Positions 1-8,755 are shown, numbered from the stretch's first letter. The stretch: DNA of 64,000 nucleotides from an uncultured Pseudodesulfovibrio sp. (GCF_963675635.1 NZ_OY776488.1:1339501-1403500), one strand, 5' to 3'. Program-made: numbers and translations. Notes: a model not told the origin generated them from the letters alone.

Positions 1-1
1 G

Positions 2-601
2 GTTTCAGGCATGCTCAAGACCTATGCGGCCAACCTGATGAAACTGGCGTCCGACCTCAGGCTGCTCTCCAGCGGTCCAGATACCGGCATCGGTGAAATA
101 TCCCTGCCGCCTCTCCAGACCGGATCTTCGATCATGGCGGGAAAAATCAACCCGGTCATGCCCGAAGCTGTGACACAAATAGCCCTCAAGGTAATGGGGA
201 ACGACCAGACCATAGGTCTCGCCGCAGGCATGGGACAACTCGAACTTAATCACCTCATGCCGCTGATTGCCCATACCCTTTTAGAATCACTGATGCTTCT
301 TATTAACGCAACACACAGCCTCACTCAACACTGTATTCCAGGCATCAAAGCCAATGTGGACCGATGCCTCTCCCATGTGGAACAGAGCAATGCCCTGGCA
401 ACCGTTCTGGTTCCGGTGCTGGGCTATGACAGAGTTGAAAAGCTGGTTGCAAGCGCCAAGGAATCCGGCAGGACCATACGCGAAGAAATCTCCCATCAAG
501 GAATTGCATCATCCGTAATAATAGATGAGCTCCTTTCACCAAAAAGACTCTGCAAACTCGGCTTCACTCCTGATGAATTCAACACAATAAAAAAACAATG
601 A
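2..601 (+). CDS. aspA: Aspartate ammonia-lyase, C-terminal part (partial)
   Basis: This is the last 199 codons of a gene that begins before the window. The fumarase/aspartase signature GSSIMAGKINPVMPE is present near residues 40-55 of the visible part; it forms the mobile substrate loop with the catalytic serine in this family. Aspartate ammonia-lyase converts L-aspartate to fumarate and ammonia in the cytoplasm. Fumarase and argininosuccinate lyase share the motif, but the overall sequence and the hydEF neighbours favour aspartase, which is often found beside hydrogenase maturation genes in anaerobes. Its stop overlaps the next start in an ATGA arrangement, so the two are translationally coupled. 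Confidence 0.85.
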   Translation, partial: VSGMLKTYAANLMKLASDLRLLSSGPDTGIGEISLPPLQTGSSIMAGKINPVMPEAVTQIALKVMGNDQTIGLAAGMGQLELNHLMPLIAHTLLESLMLLINATHSLTQHCIPGIKANVDRCLSHVEQSNALATVLVPVLGYDRVEKLVASAKESGRTIREEISHQGIASSVIIDELLSPKRLCKLGFTPDEFNTIKKQ

Positions 602-1179
602 AGTTGACAGCAAACATTGAATCCCTCGGAATACCCGAGCTTTTCGGCAATGCCACCAAACGTATCCTCCTGCACGCTGCAGTATATGGTCCCTTTGCCC
701 AGTCCCGACCTCACAAGAGTGGCCTGACCAAAGCATTAGCCAGAAAATCCTTTGAGCGGTTAAACATCATCGCCCTGACCGCAGGGCATCCGCAATCATA
801 CCGGAATCATTTCCTAGAAATTCTGCGCACCGGTGCATCAAAAAAAACACAAATGGATACAGTGCATGCTTCCGATGCTTTCTTAGAAAAGCTCAAAGCC
901 GCTAACCCTGCAAAAGTATTCATCCACCCGCAGACAACGCCCCCCTGTCAGCCGATCATCATCGTGGACAACACCATCATCTTCGGCCAGTACGCCCATT
1001 GCACCACATATGCGGCTCATGGATTCTGGGGTATTATCCATACCGATGTGGACAAACTGCTCCTCTGGTCTGAAGGCAACATCCCAGCCGAAGCCACCGA
1101 TGAGGAAATTGCCGCCTACCGACTTGTTTGCGAATGCCGTCACGCCATGCAATGTAGAGATTCATCATGCATCAACTAA
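598..1179 (+). CDS. Unassigned protein between aspA and hydE
   Basis: This 193-residue protein has no family that I recognise with confidence. It has no signal peptide or membrane segment, so it is probably cytoplasmic. The second half contains FIHPQTTPPC followed by VDNTIIFGQYAH, which loosely resembles the H...D...G pattern of the phospholipase D fold, but the usual HKD residues are not intact. The C-terminus is cysteine-rich (CECRHAMQCRDSSC), which could bind metal or an Fe-S cluster. The gene overlaps aspA by 4 bases and hydE by 13, so it is clearly part of the maturation operon. A link to the poorly characterised hydX genes of other hyd clusters is only a guess. Confidence 0.7.
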   Translation: MKLTANIESLGIPELFGNATKRILLHAAVYGPFAQSRPHKSGLTKALARKSFERLNIIALTAGHPQSYRNHFLEILRTGASKKTQMDTVHASDAFLEKLKAANPAKVFIHPQTTPPCQPIIIVDNTIIFGQYAHCTTYAAHGFWGIIHTDVDKLLLWSEGNIPAEATDEEIAAYRLVCECRHAMQCRDSSCIN

Positions 1180-2174
1180 GCAAAAACACTCTTCGCGATT
1201 ACCTTGAGGGGCTAAACGATAAGGAACTCTTCTCCCTTGCCGCCGATGAAAAGGAGCGCATCTTCGGGAAAGAGGTATTCCTTCGCGCGGTTATCGAATT
1301 TTCAAACCACTGCAACAAGCGGTGCCAATACTGTGGGTTGCGCTCCCCCAACAAAGCAATCGCCCGATACCGCATGCCCCGGGAGACCATACTGGATGCT
1401 GTTGATTCTGCCGCTGAAAATGGAGTTGGCACCATCGTTCTCCAGTCTGGAGACGACTTCTGGTATTCCACTGAATTCATCGGTGACCTGGTCAAGGAAA
1501 TTCGTTCACGACACGACATCGCCATCACCCTGTCCGTCGGTGACCGAGGAATTGACGAATACGCATACTGGAAAGAATGCGGCGCGGATCGATGTCTGGT
1601 GAAGCTCGAAACGACAAACCCGGAGCTTTATTCGAAACTGCGAATGGGAGAATCATTTGCCCAACGCCTGGAGCGCGTCGACGCTTTGCGACGCCAAGGG
1701 TACGAAGTTGGTTCCGGCATCATCACGGGCCTCCCCGGAATGGACATTGAAACAACGCTCAACGACATCCTTTATCTGTCCGGTCTCGCTCTCGACATGA
1801 TAGCAGCAGGGCCTTTCGTGCCCAACCCGCAAACGCCCCTGGCCAACGCACCCTCCGGGAGCATTGCCCTTTCTCACCGCGTGACAGCGTTGCTTCGCCT
1901 TCTCAACCCCGGCTCCAACATTCCGGCCACCTCGGCTTTGACGGCATTGAACCCTATCAGCCAGGGAGAAGCACTTCTTCGAGGTTGTAACGTACTCATG
2001 CCCTCCGTAACTCCGGAAGAGCACCGGACGGATTATACTATTTATCCCGGCAAAAACCGGACACATGCGACAGCAGCAGCATCGCTCAACGCAGCCCAAA
2101 ACACCATTCAGTCCCTAAATCTCGTTCCTTCATCATCCAAAGGATTTTCCAAGAGGAAAGACAATGTCCAATAA
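1167..2174 (+). CDS. hydE: [FeFe]-hydrogenase maturase HydE, radical SAM
   Basis: The 335-residue product carries the radical SAM motif CxxxCxxC at C49, C53 and C56 (CNKRCQYC), followed by a biotin synthase-like barrel. Length matches HydE (about 350 residues). HydE acts in the cytoplasm and is needed to assemble the two-iron subcluster of the [FeFe]-hydrogenase H-cluster, together with HydG and HydF. BioB and PylB are related, but the overlap with hydF decides the assignment. The gene overlaps the upstream unassigned gene by 13 bases and hydF by 11, implying one transcript. HydG and the hydrogenase subunits are not in the window. Confidence 0.93.
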   Translation: MHQLSKNTLRDYLEGLNDKELFSLAADEKERIFGKEVFLRAVIEFSNHCNKRCQYCGLRSPNKAIARYRMPRETILDAVDSAAENGVGTIVLQSGDDFWYSTEFIGDLVKEIRSRHDIAITLSVGDRGIDEYAYWKECGADRCLVKLETTNPELYSKLRMGESFAQRLERVDALRRQGYEVGSGIITGLPGMDIETTLNDILYLSGLALDMIAAGPFVPNPQTPLANAPSGSIALSHRVTALLRLLNPGSNIPATSALTALNPISQGEALLRGCNVLMPSVTPEEHRTDYTIYPGKNRTHATAAASLNAAQNTIQSLNLVPSSSKGFSKRKDNVQ

Positions 2175-3369
2175 AGCTCCCCGTGGCGTACGCCTTGTCA
2201 TCACACTGGCCGGATGCCGAAACGCCGGCAAGTCGTCGCTTATCAACGCCATCACAGGCCAGGATATCGCCATTGTTTCCGATCACCCCGGCACAACGAC
2301 TGATCCCGTTGCCAAACACTACGAACTGCTACCACTTGGCCCCGTAACGTTCTACGATACGGCAGGACTGGACGACGAAGGAGAACTGGGCGAACTCCGT
2401 ATCAAGGCGACGCGCAAAGTCCTCTGGCGTTCGGATGTAGCCGTCGTGGTCATCTCTGAACACGGTATCACTGATTACGAGAAGCAGATCATGGCCGATA
2501 TCCGCAAACTCGACATTCCATTTCTCGTGGTCTTTAATAAAAGAGACTTGACGGAACCTGCCGATAAAGACCTCACATATTGTTTGGAAAACAACCTGCG
2601 CCATCTTGTCGTCTCCACAAAAGAGGATGCAGAAGTCAACGCAGTAAAACAGGCCATCATAGACATCGCGCCCCCAGAGATGAAACACGATCCAGTCCTC
2701 GCGGGCGACCTCATCAGCGAAGGAGATTGGGTGGTGTGCGTCGTCCCCATCGATCTTGCAGCCCCCAAAGGCAGATTGATACTACCGCAAGTTCAGGTGC
2801 TCCGTGAAATTCTCGACTGTGACGCCATCGGCATCACGGTTAAAGAGCGCGAAATTGACGAAGCACTCTCCAACCTGCACCGCAAACCCGCCTTGGTCAT
2901 CACTGACTCACAGGTTGTCATGAGCGTAGCCGGAGACGTCCCTGATGACATCCCGCTAACAACTTTCTCCACCCTCTTTGCGCGATACAAGGGAGACATC
3001 AAACGCCTTGTGGAGGGAGCTGAAGCCATCGACCAACTCAAGGATGGCGACACCATACTCATGGGTGAAGCGTGCTCACACCACGCAGTGGCTGACGACA
3101 TTGGCCGTGTCAAAATACCGCGCTGGCTCACCCTGTACACGGGTAAAGACCTCAACTTCGAATTCTATTCTGGGCACGATTTCCCGGAGGACCTCGAACG
3201 CTTCAAGCTCGCCATCCACTGCGGGGCCTGCATGCTGAATCGGACAGAAATGCTCCGCCGCATCAAGGAATGCAACCGCCGAGGCGTACCCATTACCAAC
3301 TACGGCGTAGCTATTTCAAAACTCCAGGGAGTACTGGAAAGGGTCCTGGCGCCATTCAACCTCAACTAA
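2164..3369 (+). CDS. hydF: [FeFe]-hydrogenase maturation GTPase HydF
   Basis: The protein has 401 residues. The N-terminal TrmE-like GTPase domain shows the P-loop GCRNAGKSS at residues 17-25, DTAGLD at 65-70 and NKRD for guanine recognition. The C-terminal part has the HydF cluster ligands CSH at 304-306 and HCGAC at 352-356, which bind a [4Fe-4S] cluster. HydF is the scaffold on which the two-iron unit is built before transfer to apo-hydrogenase HydA. All expected residues are present, so the protein should be functional. It is the last gene of the operon, and the first strong terminator lies about 170 bases downstream. Confidence 0.95.
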   Translation: MSNKAPRGVRLVITLAGCRNAGKSSLINAITGQDIAIVSDHPGTTTDPVAKHYELLPLGPVTFYDTAGLDDEGELGELRIKATRKVLWRSDVAVVVISEHGITDYEKQIMADIRKLDIPFLVVFNKRDLTEPADKDLTYCLENNLRHLVVSTKEDAEVNAVKQAIIDIAPPEMKHDPVLAGDLISEGDWVVCVVPIDLAAPKGRLILPQVQVLREILDCDAIGITVKEREIDEALSNLHRKPALVITDSQVVMSVAGDVPDDIPLTTFSTLFARYKGDIKRLVEGAEAIDQLKDGDTILMGEACSHHAVADDIGRVKIPRWLTLYTGKDLNFEFYSGHDFPEDLERFKLAIHCGACMLNRTEMLRRIKECNRRGVPITNYGVAISKLQGVLERVLAPFNLN

Positions 3370-3540
3370 TGGCAAACTCCCCTTGGGCACATGTCTGGGA
3401 ACACCCCATGCACCTATTAATCCCCTTTTTATGTGTCCAAGATTTTTAAATTGAACAATCACATGACATACAGGCTAGGTCACATCCTTCGGGACACAGA
3501 AACCGGAAGTAAAAAGACTCACATCCCGACCAGATAAATG
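3370..3540 (+). other. Non-coding stretch after hydF
   Basis: About 170 bases separate hydF from a strong terminator hairpin. I see no open frame with a ribosome-binding site and no tRNA. The stretch could be a long hydF 3' untranslated region or a separate small RNA ending at the hairpin at 3541. Nothing else is supported. Confidence 0.4.
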
Positions 3541-3576
3541 AAAGACTTACGAAGACGATTCGTAAGTCTTTTTTTT
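3541..3576 (+). terminator. Rho-independent terminator
   Basis: A perfect 13-bp stem (3541-3553 paired with 3559-3571) has a 5-base loop and runs into eight T residues. It would end transcription from hydF on the + strand. Confidence 0.85.
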
Positions 3577-3660
3577 GTGGTAGTACTGATCCGTTGCTGA
3601 GTGCTCCACCCCAAACGCTATCCCGTTTCACCGACAGAATGGGGCTCACCCCGTTCAGAA

Positions 3661-3703
3661 AGGCCAAGGCCTCACGAAAATCGCAAGGTCTTGGCCTGTT
3701 TTT
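3661..3703 (+). terminator. Second Rho-independent terminator
   Basis: A 12-bp stem (3661-3672 with 3686-3697, including one G-T pair) is followed by five T residues. It lies about 85 bases beyond the first terminator, with no gene between them, so it either backs up the first or ends a small RNA. Confidence 0.7.
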
Positions 3704-3731
3704 ACTCTAAGCATTCTCTGCCTCATTCATA

Positions 3732-4700
3732 TCAGACATGATTTCTCAGCATGAGTTCTGCGGGATATGGGTGCAGGTAAAACTGCTTTTCCAAATACTC
3801 TTTCCCATATTTTCTGACATAATGATTCATCATGGTAATCGGCACAATAAGAGGAACGAGTTCTCTCTGATACTGACCGATGAGTTCCAGCAACTCGATC
3901 TTCTCAGATGATGAGAGGTCTTTCTTAAAATACCCCAAGGCATGAGAGAGAACATTCACATTTTTTTTCACTGTATGCTTATATGAAAGGGCCTTGAAAA
4001 GCATTTCGAAATAAAGCGCGAAGCCATCATCATTTTTTTCGGTCCCCGCTTGAGCGACCAGTTTTCCCATGGCGCGATAGATGACTTCATTATGCGCCAT
4101 TATCAACATTTTATGCCGTGTATGGAATTCGACAAGCTTCCCTGGCGTATACCCATCTGCCATTGTTTCACGCCACCGTTTGAGCGTAAAGACTCGTGAT
4201 ATGAAGTTTTCACGAAGTTTCGGGTCATGTAGCCTACCATCATCCTCAAAGGGCAAATGCGGAAAACGATCCATAACCATTCGAGCCCACATGCCGCTCC
4301 CCTCAAGACGAGGCATACCATTTTCGCCATAGACTTTAACACGAGTCATTCCACTGGACGGAGAGCCATATTTGAAAACATAGCCACAGAGCCCTTGTTG
4401 TTCGAGTTGCTTCAGACGCTCTGCTCCCCACTTCTGCATGCGATCTGTCCAGTCTTCACCAGACGTGCGACCAACAAGACGAGGAGCATCGATATCTCCC
4501 ACAAGCCGAACAGCTTCACGCGGAATGGGCATCCCTGTTTCCACCTCAGGACAAACAGGTACCCATTCTACATACCTTCCAAGAGTATCTCGCAAAAAAC
4601 GATCAAGCTTTTGAGAACCATCATATCTGACTTTGTATCCGAGAAGACACTTGGCAATTCCCAATTTAATTTTACTGTCGCCCTCATTCTCTTGCGTCAT
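3732..4700 (-). CDS. DUF523-DUF1722 fusion protein (YbgA-like)
   Basis: The protein has 322 residues. The start at 4700 was chosen because GGAAGG lies seven bases upstream; earlier in-frame starts are badly spaced. Residues 1-150 are DUF523, the family of the thiouracil desulfidase TudS, and the rest is DUF1722 as in E. coli YbgA. DUF523 proteins bind a [4Fe-4S] cluster through three cysteines. C18 (KCLLG) and C50 (VCPEV) are present, but the SPSCG motif reads SPSSG with S116, so the third ligand is missing unless C105 replaces it. The role of the fusion family is not established; 2-thiouracil or sulfur chemistry is one possibility. It is downstream of sodN on the same strand. Confidence 0.85.
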   Translation of the reverse strand: MTQENEGDSKIKLGIAKCLLGYKVRYDGSQKLDRFLRDTLGRYVEWVPVCPEVETGMPIPREAVRLVGDIDAPRLVGRTSGEDWTDRMQKWGAERLKQLEQQGLCGYVFKYGSPSSGMTRVKVYGENGMPRLEGSGMWARMVMDRFPHLPFEDDGRLHDPKLRENFISRVFTLKRWRETMADGYTPGKLVEFHTRHKMLIMAHNEVIYRAMGKLVAQAGTEKNDDGFALYFEMLFKALSYKHTVKKNVNVLSHALGYFKKDLSSSEKIELLELIGQYQRELVPLIVPITMMNHYVRKYGKEYLEKQFYLHPYPAELMLRNHV

Positions 4701-4752
4701 TATCATGCCTTCCAATCTTTCACTTGATTACAAAATTATTCATCGATTGTGA

Positions 4753-5205
4753 TTACTTCTCGGGATAATACTCAAGCAGTGCTTTCACACTTTCTTCCAG
4801 CGCATCGACCGTGACCATGGTTGCGTTTTGTTTGGCCTTCATGGCTGCCACGATAACCGCATGATGCTTTTTTAGCCGTTCCACATAGTCTTCCTGGTCG
4901 GATTTGACACGCTGGGTCAGGAAGTAGTCAGCAAGAGTGTTAATTATCTTCTGTGCATGGCTTTCCTTGGTCATCACCCAACGTGTAAACTGCTGTCGGG
5001 ATTGCAGGTCGTTTTTGTTAACCAGTTGGATCAACATATCCACAGCTTTATGAATGGTTGTCACATCTTCAAGCATGGCCACGACACGCGCATGATCGTC
5101 ATAGATACCGCATGGCACCTGACAATGGGTGTATGCTTGCCGAGGAAAAAGAATGACAGAAAGACTCAGTACAATCAGCAACCCCGTCGCTTGCAAAATT
5201 TTCAT
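4753..5205 (-). CDS. sodN: Nickel superoxide dismutase with signal peptide
   Basis: The 150-residue protein starts at 5205, where AAGGAG precedes the ATG by seven bases. A hydrophobic signal sequence covers residues 1-26, and the mature part begins HCQVPCGIYDD, the nickel hook of NiSOD, in which His1, Cys2 and Cys6 bind the metal. The remaining helical domain has the normal family length of about 120 residues. The enzyme dismutes superoxide to oxygen and peroxide. Cleavage right before the histidine would expose the ligand and place the enzyme in the periplasm. No sodX-type maturation protease gene is adjacent. The -1 residue is Thr and the -3 residue Ala, a less common but acceptable signal peptidase site. 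It may be cotranscribed with the DUF523 gene, 52 bases away. Confidence 0.92.
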   Translation of the reverse strand: MKILQATGLLIVLSLSVILFPRQAYTHCQVPCGIYDDHARVVAMLEDVTTIHKAVDMLIQLVNKNDLQSRQQFTRWVMTKESHAQKIINTLADYFLTQRVKSDQEDYVERLKKHHAVIVAAMKAKQNATMVTVDALEESVKALLEYYPEK

Positions 5206-5455
5206 AGTAAACACTCCTTGAGCTAAGTTACTGCACCCAATTACTAGTTCATACGGCTTTACAACAAATGCGTCCAGTTTCACGGCCATCTTTTCATCCA
5301 CTTTGCCACACTCCAGCAGCAATGGCCCATATTAACGTATGCGCCGACTGGCACAAACCGCCCAACAATGGTATCGTAACGTGGGTTTTCTCACCTTCCC
5401 GTTTCATCCACGTACATACCCATGAACAATTTCAAACCTTTAGAAGGAGGAATTT

Positions 5456-5950
5456 ATGCGTGCATCAAAAACACGAGAGCAAGTACTGTTTACTGCATTA
5501 CTTGCGACTGCCATGGTCCTCTCAGCTTCTTTTGTCTGGGCATATGGTGGAGGAGGAGGAACGGGCGGCTTCGAACGAAATTCCAGCACAGGTTGCGGAG
5601 TGACCTTCGGAGGTATGGGTTCATACGCTCCATACTCAAACGGCATTACAAACCACGCTTCATATGAGGCCCAATTAGAAGCGGATGTTAAGGAAGAGCG
5701 TGAAGATTCTTGGAGTAGAAGCGATCAAGATTATTACGACCAAAGAGACGAAGGCAGAGCAATCTCCGCAATCGCATGGGATGAGACACTCGACACACCT
5801 CAAGATGTACGACACCTTGCATTTGTTCTGGAAAACATGATGGCGAATGGAGCCCTTTCCCCTCGCCAGGCATATACCGTCCTGGCAATTTACCAAGCAG
5901 GGAAGGAACGTCAGAGACAACAGGCCAGCCGACCAAACCGCAGGTATTAA
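5456..5950 (+). CDS. Exported protein of unknown function
   Basis: The 164-residue product begins after a strong ribosome-binding site (AGAAGGAGG). Residues 1-29 form a typical signal peptide ending in WA, followed by a glycine run (YGGGGGTGG), an acidic low-complexity middle section and a helical C-terminal half with many Gln and Arg residues. I recognise no family. The C-terminal part (residues 110-155) resembles a short helical interaction domain. The lipoprotein gene follows after 13 bases, so the two probably form an operon and act together in the envelope. The strand is divergent from sodN. Confidence 0.75.
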   Translation: MRASKTREQVLFTALLATAMVLSASFVWAYGGGGGTGGFERNSSTGCGVTFGGMGSYAPYSNGITNHASYEAQLEADVKEEREDSWSRSDQDYYDQRDEGRAISAIAWDETLDTPQDVRHLAFVLENMMANGALSPRQAYTVLAIYQAGKERQRQQASRPNRRY

Positions 5951-5963
5951 TAGGGGAACCGCA

Positions 5964-6995
5964 ATGAAAATAAAAACAGGGCTTCTCTTCATTACGCTTT
6001 TGATGCTTCTTGGTATCAGCTCAGGATGTGTTTCCAGCGGCTCATCAACACAGGCACCAGAAACACCGGTTTATCAGCCTCAAATCACGGGTGAAAAAGT
6101 TCTCTATCCAGACGAACAAACCGCAGTGACAACACTGGCACTCGCCAAGAAAGGTATACTTCCCCAAGATGGAGCGATTACCATGGCTCCTAATGCCACG
6201 GTGGCACTAGCCCAGCCAGCACCAGGATTCTCCGTTACCCAGGAGGGCGTCAGCGGCATCCGCCAGCTTCCGGACGGTAACCTCGCCGTCGAAGTATTGT
6301 GTGAATATCAAGACACATTAGGCCGAAAAGCGTCCATGTTGGATGTGGCAACATACACACTTCGCCAACCAACCGGTCAGGAATGCAAGACAGTATCTGA
6401 AAACATGGTCGCCGAGTACACGACCACCATGAAGAACTGCACCCCGGAAGTGCAGCAGCAAACCATGAAATCAATCAAGGATTTCCAAACGTCCGCTGGA
6501 CTCAAGTCAGATGGTATTCTCGGCCAGCAAACAGCTATGGCTATGGCGCAAGGTATGGAATTCCAGGAATTCACTAGTTTGGTATCAGCTCCGATATACA
6601 CAACAAATCCACGATTCGAGATTTATTTCATTGACGAAGTCGTAGCGAAAAATGCTCCAGACACCTATCTTAAGGGATTCGATAGTCTGGACGCTGTCAG
6701 GGTTAAGGCAATCCCGTCCAGCCAGTTCGCAGCAAGAGCAAAAAATGGTGGGAAATATCTCGCTTTGATCTATTTCATGGACCAACTTCCGAAGGACACA
6801 CCGATTCAGATCGGATTATCGCAATTCAGCACCCGAAAGGACACCGACAGAAAAGCGACCATGCAACCCGTGTACTCTACCGGCCGTGATTGGCCCGTCA
6901 TCGTGGCACCATTCAGCCTTGCAAATACCAATTCAAAACTCTACGCCCATGTCATGGTGAGTGGAGAAATTGCAGGAACGACACAATTAAAATAG
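5964..6995 (+). CDS. Lipoprotein with peptidoglycan-binding domain
   Basis: The start at 5964 follows AGGGG and gives a clean lipoprotein signal with lipobox ISSGC. The product is 343 residues. A short segment around residues 165-190 (IKDFQTSAGLKSDGILGQ) matches the helical PG_binding_1 pattern, in which a DG.LG turn follows the first helix. The C-terminal 150 residues are beta-rich and unassigned. It is therefore likely an outer- or inner-membrane lipoprotein that touches the cell wall. It sits 13 bases after the exported protein gene and is followed by a strong terminator, so the two genes form one unit. Confidence 0.8.
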   Translation: MKIKTGLLFITLLMLLGISSGCVSSGSSTQAPETPVYQPQITGEKVLYPDEQTAVTTLALAKKGILPQDGAITMAPNATVALAQPAPGFSVTQEGVSGIRQLPDGNLAVEVLCEYQDTLGRKASMLDVATYTLRQPTGQECKTVSENMVAEYTTTMKNCTPEVQQQTMKSIKDFQTSAGLKSDGILGQQTAMAMAQGMEFQEFTSLVSAPIYTTNPRFEIYFIDEVVAKNAPDTYLKGFDSLDAVRVKAIPSSQFAARAKNGGKYLALIYFMDQLPKDTPIQIGLSQFSTRKDTDRKATMQPVYSTGRDWPVIVAPFSLANTNSKLYAHVMVSGEIAGTTQLK

Positions 6996-7016
6996 GTGAA
7001 CTCAAGACAATGAAGA

Positions 7017-7052
7017 AAGTGGGTGCGAAGACGTTTCGCACCCACTTTTTTA
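7017..7052 (+). terminator. Rho-independent terminator
   Basis: A perfect 13-bp stem (7017-7029 with 7035-7047) precedes seven T residues and ends the two-gene exported-protein operon. The loop-proximal bases (CGAAGACG then TTCG) are nearly the same as in the terminator at 3541. Confidence 0.88.
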
Positions 7053-7099
7053 TAGTAATCCAAAAAAAATGATAGCTTCATCCGTCCAATCTCAAAAAA

Positions 7100-8755
7100 T
7101 CACATCTCCACAGGTAACAACCCTGCCCGCTGAAGCCGTTCTCTTTTAGCAGCGATATCCTCCCGAATATATGAAAACTGCGTATTGAGTATGGACTCCA
7201 AGTGTTTGTCATGTCGATCTTCCAATAGCTGTCGATGATTACAACTCTGACGTTCAGCCTCTTCTGACTGCGCTCGAAGGTGATTTGAAAGCCGTAAATG
7301 CCTGATATCGACATCACCAAGATACGCGGCAGGTTTGCCATCCTGAAGCATTCGCAAATCCAGGTCCAAATCGTCAAACTGGCTGGGCGAAAAAAGGAGG
7401 TCAAACCCCTTTCTCTGTCGCAATTCTTCAAGTCTGAAAAGATGACAGCAGCCCGTCACCGAAGACGCGTACCGCCGGTAATTGGCCTGTAACGGAATCA
7501 GACATTCTATCGAAGGCTCATGAAGTACGACACGCCCCCCTTGTTTGGTGGCATCCTCACGACACAAGACAAAGCCATCTGCATGTTGCGTAATGCTGGG
7601 TGAAACAGCATCCCGCACATGGCAACCCCAGACACCTGCATCAGGAAATTCTTCTGTTCCAGCCGCAAAACCACGCAGCCAGTCGTGTGGAACAATGACA
7701 TCATCATCCAGAAATACGATCCATTCGGCCTTATCTTTCCAAGCTGCATCTATCAGCCAGTTGCGCGCTGCCGGAGCACCCACATTTACGGGAAGATCGA
7801 CGACGTCCAATATTCCATCGAAACGAGCTTGAGCAGCCTTAACAACATCCAGACTCCCGTCTTCACTTCCATTCACAAGCACCTTTATGGAAATATCTCC
7901 CACCTGTTCACTCAAATCGGAAGCCAGAACGCTTTCCAAGGTTCGTGCGAGTTCATCTGCTTTATTATATGAATAGATACTCACCACACACTTCCCTTCC
8001 AGGCGCACATCCCTATTGGCAGGAAAGGCCAGGCTGTCCATCAACAAAAGCGCTGATGTGTGAAGTGGAAACTCCCTCAACACTTCTTGAAGCAACGCCA
8101 AAGCCTTGTCTTTTTCCCCCGTACCAGCATAGGCCGTGGCGAGATTCAGCCCAACAATCGAAATTCCGAATCGTTCCAATAAGGATTCATATACCCTGAC
8201 CGCAGCTTTGCACTTTCCGTGAGCCAAAAGGACTTCTGCCAGCAACAACTCTGCAACCTCAGGTTCAACGGGTGCGACAATCCGTTGAATAAATCCTTCC
8301 AGCCAATCCCACTTTGAGAGCAGTCCTTGATAAAGCATAGCCTGCCGCGCCACAGGCAACACCATCTCTCCTCGGGCCGAGTGCATGAAATTTTCATCAA
8401 GTTCGGCGTACCGTCCCTGTAAGAAGTACTCTGAAGCTTCAACGCTGCCGTCACCATGACCAGACCTGGAAATGCGCTTGGCAACTGCCAGTGAATATGG
8501 CGTTAAAAGTTGCCTGACGAGTGGAATTCGGTCATAAAGCTTCACAACTTCGCCAGCTAACGGAGAATTGAGAGGGAATTCCGCCCATGCCATGCAAAAA
8601 AGCCTGGCTCCAAGTTCAATCAACGTAGAAGCATCAGAAGCGCCATTGGCCAGAGCAAAGGCTTTCTGCGCGGCAGCGAGCAGGTGATTGTGGCCACGTG
8701 TCCCAAAAAGCAGGTAATCATTCAAAACGTACTCTCTCATAATATCATTACGCAT
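7100..8755 (-). CDS. Family 2 glycosyltransferase with N-terminal helical repeats
   Basis: The protein has about 551 residues. The first 250 are alpha-helical with TPR-like spacing. From about residue 260 a GT-A fold begins (VSIYSYNKADELARTLES), with the metal-binding FLDDDV motif near residue 350. GT2 enzymes transfer a sugar from a nucleotide donor to a protein, lipid or glycan. There is no signal peptide or membrane segment, so it is cytoplasmic. The start is uncertain: neither the ATG at 8755 nor the one five codons later has a clear ribosome-binding site. It stands alone, converging on the exported-protein operon and divergent from sdaA, so context does not name the acceptor. Confidence 0.85.
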   Translation of the reverse strand: MRNDIMREYVLNDYLLFGTRGHNHLLAAAQKAFALANGASDASTLIELGARLFCMAWAEFPLNSPLAGEVVKLYDRIPLVRQLLTPYSLAVAKRISRSGHGDGSVEASEYFLQGRYAELDENFMHSARGEMVLPVARQAMLYQGLLSKWDWLEGFIQRIVAPVEPEVAELLLAEVLLAHGKCKAAVRVYESLLERFGISIVGLNLATAYAGTGEKDKALALLQEVLREFPLHTSALLLMDSLAFPANRDVRLEGKCVVSIYSYNKADELARTLESVLASDLSEQVGDISIKVLVNGSEDGSLDVVKAAQARFDGILDVVDLPVNVGAPAARNWLIDAAWKDKAEWIVFLDDDVIVPHDWLRGFAAGTEEFPDAGVWGCHVRDAVSPSITQHADGFVLCREDATKQGGRVVLHEPSIECLIPLQANYRRYASSVTGCCHLFRLEELRQRKGFDLLFSPSQFDDLDLDLRMLQDGKPAAYLGDVDIRHLRLSNHLRAQSEEAERQSCNHRQLLEDRHDKHLESILNTQFSYIREDIAAKRERLQRAGLLPVEM

